From positions 2,538 to 11,210 of the forward strand of contig DIPA01000101.1 of NCBI GenBank assembly GCA_002427055.1: 8,673 bases of DNA, in the 5' to 3' direction. This DNA comes from Firmicutes bacterium UBA5500 (lineage in GTDB: Bacteria > Bacillota > UBA994 > UBA5500). Every line of letters starts with the position of its first letter. The first letter of the stretch is position 1. Of the stretch, positions 1 to 5,442 are shown in pieces. Below the pieces are notes generated by a model. That model worked only from the letters and a program-made list of their open reading frames with translations. It had not been told where the DNA came from and did not search any database. Made by a program: the position numbers and the translations under genes.

Positions 1-1113
1 ACTACTTCCACTATTAAAGTAGCGAAGCTAGAGGTGCTAGAACCATATCAGGCCAGCTATGAGGTAGCGGGCTATGGCTTAACAGGCAACACTGCGGCCG
101 AAGGTCTAGTTGCTGAGTTAGTTTACGCCGAGGATGCCGACGATGCTAATTTACAGGGCACCGAAGGCAAAATCGTCTTGCTTAATGAAGGCTTGTCGGT
201 AGATAAGTATGGGAAATTGGCCGAGGCCAAGGTTTCTGGCTTTATCAGTATGGGAGGCCAGATTTGGGACCGACAGGATCTGCCACGACGCAGTATTCGT
301 GAGACCTATTTCAAGCATGGCAAAATTCCGGGTGTGTCTATCTTAGCAGCCGATGCGCTGGAGATGGTACAAAAGGGTGCCAGTAAGGTTCGTTTAACGT
401 TAGTGCAAGATGAGTTTGCAGCTGATTCCAGAAACGTAATCGCTGAAATTAAAGGGACTCGCTTCCCTGAGGAAGTAGTTTTATTTGCTGCTCACTTCGA
501 TAGCGTGCCCTATAGTGCTGGTGCTAATGACAATGGCGCTGGTTCTGTTATTCTAATGGAGTTAGCGCGTCAGTTTGCTGAGCAGGCTCCTCTGCGCACC
601 GTGCGTTTTTGCTGGTTCGGTAGTGAAGAGCTCGGATTGCTAGGTAGTTTTGCTTATGTAAAAGCGCACAAGGAAGAGCTAGATCCCATTAAGTTCGTCA
701 TTAACGTTGACGTAGCCGGTGGCTATTTAGGCCATAACGTAACTTATGTCATGGCAGAAGATGCGGTTAAGGGGTACGTAGAAATCATGGCTAAACAAGA
801 GGGTTTGGCTATGGCTGTTCGCCACGATGTTTATTCTAGCGATACAGTTCCTTTTGCCGAGCAAGGTATTCCGGGCATTAACTTCTGCCGTTTTGGTGCA
901 CCTATTCATAATCGCCATGACACATTGCAATACATAAGTGCCACTCGCTTAGAAGAACTAGGCGCTTTCACTTGGTTGTTCTCCGAGAGAACTGTAAATG
1001 CTGGCGTTTTCCCAGTGGCTAAAGAGATTCCCGATAACGTCAAGAAGAGCGTGCAAGAGTATCTGGAAAGGCGCAATGGCAAAACTAAGGCTAAAGAGAA
1101 CAAGCTAAACTAA
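1..1113 (+). CDS. M28 family zinc aminopeptidase with PA-like insert, 5'-truncated by window edge
   Basis: The reading frame is open to base 1, so the N-terminus lies outside the window; a GTG at 34 is in frame but has no convincing ribosome binding site. Numbering visible residues from base 1, the co-catalytic zinc site of family M28 is complete: H165 and D167 (AHFDS), the bridging D177 (GANDNGAG), the general base and ligand E209-E210 (GSEELGLLGS), D237 (NVDVAG), and H303 in the IHNRHDT motif that corresponds to HTxxDT. Residues of about 30-125 resemble a protease-associated (PA) domain. M28 enzymes remove N-terminal amino acids from peptides using two zinc ions. Whether this one is secreted cannot be judged because the N-terminus is missing. 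The C-terminus ends in a basic, lysine-rich tail. No terminator is evident in the 81 bp before the next gene. The family call is firm; the substrate is unknown. Confidence 0.93.
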   Translation, partial: TTSTIKVAKLEVLEPYQASYEVAGYGLTGNTAAEGLVAELVYAEDADDANLQGTEGKIVLLNEGLSVDKYGKLAEAKVSGFISMGGQIWDRQDLPRRSIRETYFKHGKIPGVSILAADALEMVQKGASKVRLTLVQDEFAADSRNVIAEIKGTRFPEEVVLFAAHFDSVPYSAGANDNGAGSVILMELARQFAEQAPLRTVRFCWFGSEELGLLGSFAYVKAHKEELDPIKFVINVDVAGGYLGHNVTYVMAEDAVKGYVEIMAKQEGLAMAVRHDVYSSDTVPFAEQGIPGINFCRFGAPIHNRHDTLQYISATRLEELGAFTWLFSERTVNAGVFPVAKEIPDNVKKSVQEYLERRNGKTKAKENKLN

Positions 1114-1119
1114 ATATTT

Positions 1120-1184
1120 TCTGTAGATATGTATAATCATTACTAAATATCCCAATACTACAGATGAAATAATCTGTAAATATG
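1120..1184 (+). promoter_or_regulatory. Putative promoter and operator region with repeated CTGTAG-type motifs
   Basis: A consensus TATAAT sits at 1132-1137, but no good -35 lies 16-18 bp upstream, so the promoter is tentative. Around it are three related elements. TCTGTAGATATG (1120-1131) is repeated with one change as TCTGTAAATATG (1173-1184), 53 bp apart, about five helical turns. TACAGAT (1159-1165) and ATCTGTA (1172-1178) form a perfect 7-bp inverted repeat with a 6-bp spacer. The arrangement resembles binding sites for a regulator flanking a promoter start point. There is no T-run, so it is not a terminator for the upstream peptidase gene. Confidence 0.4.
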
Positions 1185-1194
1185 GGGTGATAGT

Positions 1195-1617
1195 GTGTCA
1201 GTAATGTGGTTTAAACAGGCGGCTAGAGGTAGAGGTAGTGCAAATGCTGACAAAACCTACAGAATTACTTTTACCGATAGGCCTAAAGGAGTTCGACTAA
1301 ACGCTGCTTTTACTAAACATTTGGTGGCAGTTGATGTTCAGTTCGTACAGATTGGAGTAGAGGAAGATCTGCTCTTAGTTAAGCCTATGGATGAAAGAAA
1401 AGACAGCTTTAAGCTGATAGTTAACAAAAACAGTGGGCAAGTTTGCTCAACTGCAATTGGTAACTGGGCAGCCGAGCAAGGTCTTGTCAAACGTAGGGCC
1501 GCAGGCAGATGGAACAACGAGCGTGGAGTATACGAATTTGAACTGACCGAATTGCTGCAGGCTGAAGATGAACAGTCGCTTCTGCAGACCGTAAGTGTGG
1601 GAAGCCTGAATAGCTAA
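1195..1617 (+). CDS. Uncharacterised 140-residue protein
   Basis: I do not recognise this family. The GTG start at 1195 is chosen because GGGGTGA (1184-1190) precedes it at close spacing; the in-frame ATG at 1204 would be 13 nt away. The protein has no signal peptide or membrane segment. It opens with a basic, Gly/Arg/Lys-containing stretch (residues 7-20). A beta-rich middle follows (about 22-80), with alternating hydrophobic residues around VQIGVEEDLLLVKP. A helix near residues 85-97 (STAIGNWAAEQGL) is followed by basic residues (KRRAAGR) and a beta pair ending in YEFEL. That last part could be read as a small helix-turn-helix or winged-helix element, but this is only an impression. It is bounded by its own candidate promoter and a terminator, so it looks monocistronic. 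A DNA-binding autoregulator is one possibility, and nothing excludes other roles. It looks like a real gene because of its RBS, clean termination and balanced composition. Confidence 0.75.
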   Translation: MSVMWFKQAARGRGSANADKTYRITFTDRPKGVRLNAAFTKHLVAVDVQFVQIGVEEDLLLVKPMDERKDSFKLIVNKNSGQVCSTAIGNWAAEQGLVKRRAAGRWNNERGVYEFELTELLQAEDEQSLLQTVSVGSLNS

Positions 1618-1623
1618 CGAAAA

Positions 1624-1648
1624 GGGGGCTGTTGCAGCAACAGTCCCC
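1624..1648 (+). terminator. Strong hairpin after the 140-residue protein gene
   Basis: GGGGGCTGTTG (1624-1634) pairs with CAACAGTCCCC (1638-1648). The stem is 11 bp with one G-T wobble and a 3-nt loop, starting 7 nt after the stop codon. It lacks a T-tract, so on its own it would act as a 3'-end stabiliser or processing barrier. The true terminator is probably the next hairpin. Confidence 0.5.
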
Positions 1649-1655
1649 AGGCAAC

Positions 1656-1686
1656 AAAAAACCCGGCCATTATTGGTCGGGTTTTT
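1656..1686. terminator. Bidirectional intrinsic terminator between convergent genes
   Basis: ACCCGGCC (1661-1668) pairs with GGTCGGGT (1675-1682) around the loop ATTATT, with one G-T wobble. An A-tract on the left (1656-1661) and a T-tract on the right (1682-1686) flank the stem. It can therefore end transcription of the 140-residue protein gene on + and of the zinc-ribbon gene on -. Confidence 0.88.
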
Positions 1687-1700
1687 ATGTTCTCTTTTAA

Positions 1701-2000
1701 TTACCAGCGAGAAGGCCGTTTTGCCTGGAAGCAATCCTGGCAATAAACTGGGCGGTCACCGCTTGGCTTGAAAGGCACCTGCGTTTCTTTGCCACACTCA
1801 GCGCAAATTACAGTGTGCATCTCACGAGGTTGGCGCATACCGCCACCATTGTTGTTCTGGGCCTTGCGGGCAGCACGGCACTCAGGGCAACGGCTCGGCT
1901 CGTTTTGGAAACCGCGAGTAGCGTAAAACTCCTGCTCACCAGCAGTGAAAACAAACTCTTTGCCGCAATCACGGCAAGTTAAAGTCTTATCAGAGTACAT
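1701..2000 (-). CDS. Small zinc-ribbon protein with four CxxC knuckles
   Basis: This 99-residue protein has four CxxC pairs: C9/C12, C38/C41, C66/C69 and C87/C90. It divides into two zinc-binding modules. The first (residues 5-45, TLTCRDCGKEFVFTAGEQ then FQNEPSRCPECR) matches the probable zinc-ribbon domain common in Clostridia and Chloroflexi. The second (62-93, ICAECGKETQVPF then RPVYCQDCF) is the CxxC module usually found after it. A Gly/Asn-rich linker of about residues 47-60 joins them. The ATG at 2000 is preceded on the minus strand by GGAAGGAGG at ideal spacing (AGGAGG, complement of 2008-2013, 7 nt). No biochemical role is established for the family that I can name; a structural zinc fold binding RNA or protein is the usual guess. 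Transcription starts from an extended -10 promoter upstream and ends at the shared terminator. The family call is strong; function is unknown. Confidence 0.92.
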   Translation of the reverse strand: MYSDKTLTCRDCGKEFVFTAGEQEFYATRGFQNEPSRCPECRAARKAQNNNGGGMRQPREMHTVICAECGKETQVPFKPSGDRPVYCQDCFQAKRPSRW

Positions 2001-2118
2001 AGTATAACCTCCTTCCCGAAAAGTTTTCGTCTTGTCTGAATCTGGCCGGGAGAACGGAGGTCAAACAGAAGACTTTTCTAGGTCTAGCTACCTTGTCTTC
2101 AGCCACAACTAGACGATT
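2001..2118 (-). promoter_or_regulatory. 5' leader of the zinc-ribbon gene, possibly structured
   Basis: If transcription starts near 2118, as the extended -10 predicts, the mRNA has a leader of about 118 nt, long for a 99-residue protein. It contains a nested inverted repeat: GAAGAC (2068-2073) with GTCTTC (2095-2100), and inside it AGGT (2080-2083) with ACCT (2090-2093). CGAAAAGTTTTCG (2017-2029) is a small palindrome next to the ribosome binding site and could form a weak hairpin there. I do not recognise a known riboswitch or leader class. Confidence 0.3.
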
Positions 2119-2124
2119 ACAACT

Positions 2125-2152
2125 AGTATAACACAATTGTCGCAGAATACAA
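2125..2152 (-). promoter_or_regulatory. Extended -10 promoter of the zinc-ribbon gene
   Basis: On the minus strand TGTTATACT (complement of 2125-2133) is a full TGn extended -10 with TATACT, five of six matches to TATAAT. The region 16 bp upstream is TTGTAT (complement of 2147-2152), a weak -35 with only TTG matching. Extended -10 promoters tolerate a poor -35. The predicted transcription start is near 2118. Confidence 0.6.
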
Positions 2153-2331
2153 CACGTTTTCTTTATTCGCAACGGAATTAAGCTTTTAACTCCCCCAATG
2201 TCACAAACCTAAGCAATTCGGCTGCTCTTGCAGCACACTGCCATTTTTTCGCTTACATATCGCAGTTGGCTACGCACAAACTAGGCGTAGTGTATTGTCT
2301 ACAACGAACAGCAGAAAAAGGGGGAAAACAA
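2134..2331. other. Divergent intergenic region between two Cys-rich protein genes
   Basis: No convincing gene lies here. The visible elements are small. GCTGC (2221-2225) and GCAGC (2230-2234) form a 5-bp hairpin, with a six-base T-run at 2244-2249. CTACGC (2270-2275) and GCGTAG (2285-2290) form a perfect 6-bp inverted repeat with a 9-bp spacer, just upstream of the DUF1540 start. The repeat could be an operator or part of the promoter region, but I could not identify a clear -35/-10 pair for the + strand. Confidence 0.35.
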
Positions 2332-2610
2332 GTGGCTCAACACATTCATTGCACAGTGAGCAACTGTCATTACTATTCCAGCGGTAACAAGTGTTTGGCT
2401 AGTGAGATAGTGGTGGTTAGCGATGAGTTTGGCTACAGACAGCCAGACACGCAAGACGCAACCCAATCCGCCAACTTCCCAGAAACACCGGCCAACTCAT
2501 GCATGGAAACCTGCTGCAAAACTTTCACTCACGCCGGTGGCGACAAGACGCATGTCGATGGCGTGACCAAGAGCCAAGCCAACTTTGGTGGCAGCAATCG
2601 TACTCGCTAG
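2332..2610 (+). CDS. DUF1540 domain-containing Cys-rich protein
   Basis: With the GTG start at 2332, preceded by AAAAAGGGGG at about 8 nt, the product has 92 residues. The frame is open further upstream (TTG at 2266), but that extension has no ribosome binding site and is not part of the family. The DUF1540 signature is clear: HCTVSNCHYYSSGNKCLASEI (C7, C12, C21), then after a polar spacer SCMETCCKTF (C57, C61, C62). The spacer of about 35 residues fits the longer clostridial form of the family better than the minimal domain of about 40 residues. The cysteines probably bind a metal, most likely zinc. No signal peptide or membrane segment is seen. The family is common in Clostridia and Bacilli, with no established function that I can cite. 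The gene is divergent from the zinc-ribbon gene and followed by two terminator-like hairpins, so it is likely monocistronic. Confidence 0.9.
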   Translation: MAQHIHCTVSNCHYYSSGNKCLASEIVVVSDEFGYRQPDTQDATQSANFPETPANSCMETCCKTFTHAGGDKTHVDGVTKSQANFGGSNRTR

Positions 2611-2614
2611 AATC

Positions 2615-2638
2615 AATGCCCGGCAACTGCCGGGCATT
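2615..2638 (+). terminator. Hairpin terminator after the DUF1540 gene
   Basis: AATGCCCGGC (2615-2624) pairs perfectly with GCCGGGCATT (2629-2638) around the loop AACT, starting 5 nt after the stop codon. The stem is GC-rich and strong, but only three T residues follow (2637-2639), so termination may be partial. Confidence 0.7.
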
Positions 2639-2663
2639 TGCCTTAATTGAGACCCGAATTATC

Positions 2664-2700
2664 AGGTTGTTCCCGAACAGGAGCAACTTTTAATTTTCTT
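2664..2700 (+). terminator. Second intrinsic terminator, between DUF1540 and the M14-like gene
   Basis: GTTGTTCC (2666-2673) pairs with GGAGCAAC (2680-2687), with one G-T wobble and the loop CGAACA. The stem can extend by two pairs outward. A T-rich tail follows (2688-2700, TTTTAATTTTCTT). It insulates the DUF1540 gene from the peptidase operon. It could alternatively act as an attenuator if the operon promoter lies upstream of it. Confidence 0.65.
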
Positions 2701-2741
2701 CCTAGCAGGATAAATCTTTTGGTAGACGAATTAGTTATCTG

Positions 2742-2761
2742 TATGCAAAGTTATGCAAAGT
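2742..2761 (+). repeat. Perfect 10-bp tandem repeat upstream of the peptidase operon
   Basis: TATGCAAAGT occurs twice back to back (2742-2751 and 2752-2761), 62 bp before the M14-like start codon. The 10-bp period puts both copies on about the same face of the helix, as for a protein binding site. A weak -35 candidate, TTGGTA (2719-2724), lies 17 bp before the first copy, whose TATGCA would be a poor -10. I could not define a firm promoter. Confidence 0.5.
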
Positions 2762-2803
2762 GCGGTTGCGGCCAGTTCTTATCTAGCTACAACGCGCCCA
2801 CAT

Positions 2804-2812
2804 GGAAAGGAG
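2804..2812 (+). promoter_or_regulatory. Ribosome binding site deciding the M14-like start
   Basis: GGAAAGGAG lies 8 nt before a TTG (2821) and 11 nt before the adjacent in-frame ATG (2824). ATG is preferred as the stronger codon; TTG would add one residue and has the more usual spacing. Either way, the open frame upstream to 2647 is not translated as part of this protein. Confidence 0.75.
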
Positions 2813-2823
2813 TAGATCTATTG

Positions 2824-5355
2824 ATGAGTCGTATTACATCCCCAGAGGCATTCTTTGGCCATCAGTTGGGGGCAGATCGCAAGATCGCCCGCTGGGACAA
2901 GATTGTTGACTACTACTACTTGCTGGCTAAGGAATCCGACCGCATTCAAGTTATCGACCTAGGCCCGTCTACCGAAGGGCATCCTTTCTTACTCACCATC
3001 ATTTCTTCGCCGACAAACTTGGCGAACTTAGAAGAGTTGCGTCAGATTAACCTGCAAATCACAGACCCTCGAGGACAAACGGAAGAGGCTATTAAGGCCC
3101 TTGTTGATAAGGGTAAGGCGGTCATTTTGCAGAGTATGAGCTTGCATGCCAGTGAAATTGGCGGCACCCAAATGGCCCCTGAGTTGGCCTATGACTTGCT
3201 TACTAATGACGACGCTGCAACCAAGCGCATTCTGGATAACGTCATTTACTTAGCGGTTCCCTGCTTTAACCCCGATGGGCAGCAAATGGTTACCGATTGG
3301 TACAATGAGTGGGTAGGTACCGAGTATGAAGGAGCTAGCATGCCTTGGCTTTACCATAAGTTTGCCGGTCATGATAATAACCGCGATGCTTTCATGCAGA
3401 ACTTAATCGAGTCGTATTACATGGGACAGCTACTCTTCAAGAAGTGGCGCCCACAAGCTTTCCAAGATCATCATCATATGGGTAGCTATGGTCCCCGCCT
3501 GTACATAGCGCCCTATAGTGAGCCTATCCGGCCTGATGCTGACCCCCTAATTTGGCGTGAGTTATCTTGGTACGGTGCGCATATGGCTTATAAGTTAGAA
3601 GAGGCTGGCCTCGATGGCATTATCAATGGTGCGCAATTCCCCGCCTGGGGACACTTTGGTTATCATTGGATCACCAACCATCACAACATTGCGGGTATGT
3701 TAACCGAGTCAGCCAGCGCCAAATTGGCCACTCCTCTATATATCGATCCCAGCCAGTTACGCGGCGCAGGCAAAACAATGCCCGAATACGCACCACAAAC
3801 GAACTTCCCCAACCCTTGGCCAGGCGGTTGGTGGCACCTACGCGACATTGTAGAGCGCCAAAAGACGGCTGCTTGGGCCCTGCTCGACGTAGCTGCTCGT
3901 AATAGGGAAACAGTTCTGTGGAATAGCTACTTGAAGGCCAAGCGTCAAACTGAGCGCGGCGCCGCTAACAAGACACAGGCTTATATAATTGCGCCAGAGC
4001 AGCATGATGCCCTAACAGCTCGCAAGTTAGTGCAAGTATTGCTGAATCAAGGCATTGAAGTGCAGCAGGCTACAGCCGCTTTCTGCGCTAATGCACGCGT
4101 TTACCCTGAGGGTACCTATTTGGTCTCTTTGGCACAGCCTAAATATGGCGTGATTAAGCAGCTTTTGGGGCGCAGTTTCTATCCAGATAATCAGTGGACG
4201 CAGAACCCAGACGGTTCCACCAGCATTTTTGACTCTGCCGCTGACACGGTAGCCGAGTATATGGGAGTTAATATTATTCCTGCCAACCAGCCACTTTGTG
4301 GTGATTTTGCTGTTGTCAAGGAGTTGGCTGCGCTACAAGGTCGGGTCTGTGCTGAGGGTTCATTTGGCTATGTGTTTAATGGGAGCCTCAATGATAGCTA
4401 TCGCCTTGCTAACCATCTGGTGCATGCTAATGTGCCGGTTTGGCGTATCGACGGCGTGCTTCACCTTGATAATCAAGTCTTAGCCCCAGGTGCGTTCTAT
4501 ATTGAAAGCGCGGCTGCCCAAGAGGCAAAAGCACTAGCCAGCCAGTTAGGTATCGACTTATATGGCCTCAAGGCCGAGTTCACAGGTGCTAAGCACGCAG
4601 TGCAACCCCTGCGAGTAGGGCTGTTCCAGCGTTACTTTGGCGGCAATGCCGATGAAGGCTGGACTCGCTTTGTTTTCGAGAAATTCGAGCAACCCTATAC
4701 CACTGTCAAGAGTGAAGAAATTCGAGCCGGTAACTTGAGAGATAAGTACGATGTGCTCGTTATCCCTAGTGATTGGGAACCACTAATTGTCGATATCAAT
4801 GCCCCAGGAGATAAGCGCGCGGCTATGTTCCGTAGTTGGTATGGTGACTCTATTCCGCCCCAGTATAAGCAGGGTATTGGAAAAGAGGGTGTAGAGGCTA
4901 TTCGTACCTTTGTTAAGGCCGGTGGCCGTTTAGTGGCTATGAATAACGCTTGCGATTTTGCCATCAAGACCTGCAACCTGAAAGTGCGTAATGTAGTAGA
5001 GGGCCTCGGACCCAAAGACTATGTTACCCATGGCTCCACCCTGCATGTAGATATTGCCACAAGTGATCGCCTGGGCTACGGTATGCCCGAAGATGCCTTG
5101 CTTTTGAACTGGAATAGTCCTGTACTGCAGGTGAACGATAACTTCCGAGGTGAGAATTATCGTGTAATTGCCAGATACCCAGCTAGCGATATCCTACAAA
5201 GTGGTAAGCTAGTAGGTGAGAAGCTGATTGCTGGCAAAGCTGCAGTGATAGCGGCTAAGTATGGCCAAGGGGAAGTGGTATTGTTCGCTTTCTCGCCGCA
5301 GCAACGTGGTCAAACTCATGGCACCTTCAAGTTGCTCTTTAACTGTCTGCAATAA
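2824..5355 (+). CDS. M14-like zinc carboxypeptidase with C-terminal GATase1-like domain
   Basis: The product has 843 residues and no signal peptide, so it is probably cytoplasmic. The N-terminal half is an M14 (carboxypeptidase A-type) domain, about residues 20-390. The zinc ligands are H108 and E111 (SLHASEIGG) and a third His in QDHHHMG (216-218). FNPDG (148-152) and the NNRD motif with R187 correspond to the substrate-carboxylate binding region. E295 in MLTESAS fits the catalytic glutamate. The C-terminal part, about 590-843, begins with a Rossmann-like strand (LRVGLFQRYFGG). It contains VEAIRTFVKAGGRLVAMNNACDF, read in two parts: a helix and then a strand, as in class I glutamine-amidotransferase-like domains. 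C710 sits at the nucleophile elbow, but the usual GxCxG is replaced by NACD, so amidotransferase activity is doubtful. A linker of about 200 residues (390-590) is unassigned. Members of this M14 subgroup are mostly uncharacterised. The gene starts a likely operon: 87 bp separates it from the M81 gene. Confidence 0.9.
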   Translation: MSRITSPEAFFGHQLGADRKIARWDKIVDYYYLLAKESDRIQVIDLGPSTEGHPFLLTIISSPTNLANLEELRQINLQITDPRGQTEEAIKALVDKGKAVILQSMSLHASEIGGTQMAPELAYDLLTNDDAATKRILDNVIYLAVPCFNPDGQQMVTDWYNEWVGTEYEGASMPWLYHKFAGHDNNRDAFMQNLIESYYMGQLLFKKWRPQAFQDHHHMGSYGPRLYIAPYSEPIRPDADPLIWRELSWYGAHMAYKLEEAGLDGIINGAQFPAWGHFGYHWITNHHNIAGMLTESASAKLATPLYIDPSQLRGAGKTMPEYAPQTNFPNPWPGGWWHLRDIVERQKTAAWALLDVAARNRETVLWNSYLKAKRQTERGAANKTQAYIIAPEQHDALTARKLVQVLLNQGIEVQQATAAFCANARVYPEGTYLVSLAQPKYGVIKQLLGRSFYPDNQWTQNPDGSTSIFDSAADTVAEYMGVNIIPANQPLCGDFAVVKELAALQGRVCAEGSFGYVFNGSLNDSYRLANHLVHANVPVWRIDGVLHLDNQVLAPGAFYIESAAAQEAKALASQLGIDLYGLKAEFTGAKHAVQPLRVGLFQRYFGGNADEGWTRFVFEKFEQPYTTVKSEEIRAGNLRDKYDVLVIPSDWEPLIVDINAPGDKRAAMFRSWYGDSIPPQYKQGIGKEGVEAIRTFVKAGGRLVAMNNACDFAIKTCNLKVRNVVEGLGPKDYVTHGSTLHVDIATSDRLGYGMPEDALLLNWNSPVLQVNDNFRGENYRVIARYPASDILQSGKLVGEKLIAGKAAVIAAKYGQGEVVLFAFSPQQRGQTHGTFKLLFNCLQ

Positions 5356-5390
5356 GTAAGCACTGAGTTGTTTGCTCAAGAATTCGAGTT

Positions 5391-5420
5391 GGTCTCCCTC
5401 TCCATCTGAAGAGGGAGACC
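5391..5420 (+). other. Intercistronic 11-bp perfect hairpin
   Basis: GGTCTCCCTCT (5391-5401) pairs perfectly with AGAGGGAGACC (5410-5420) around an 8-nt loop. It lies between the M14-like stop and the M81 ribosome binding site at 5429-5435. No T-tract follows, so it is unlikely to be a full terminator. It may stabilise the upstream mRNA segment or set different expression levels for the two cistrons. Confidence 0.6.
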
Positions 5421-5442
5421 TTGACATTAAGGAGGAATTAAC

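Noticed and set aside
1159..1178. TACAGAT/ATCTGTA dyad as terminator of the M28 gene
   Set aside because: The stem is only 7 AT-rich pairs and is not followed by a T-run; an operator fits better.
1990..2172. 60-residue open frame on the minus strand upstream of the zinc-ribbon gene
   Set aside because: It covers the extended -10 promoter and leader, has no ribosome binding site and resembles no family.
2266..2331. TTG start giving a longer DUF1540 protein
   Set aside because: The extension has no ribosome binding site and no family similarity; the GTG at 2332 has a purine-rich site and starts directly before the domain.
2499..2693. 64-residue + frame overlapping the DUF1540 gene end
   Set aside because: It is out of frame with DUF1540, runs through both terminator hairpins and has no ribosome binding site.
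2647..2823. In-frame extension of the M14-like protein by 59 residues
   Set aside because: It has no ribosome binding site and overlaps a terminator hairpin and the tandem repeat. A clear GGAAAGGAG precedes the ATG at 2824.
5421..5426. Consensus -35 TTGACA before the M81 gene
   Set aside because: The -10 position, 16-18 bp later, falls in GC-rich coding sequence with no TATAAT-like hexamer, and the ribosome binding site lies in the spacer. Probably chance.
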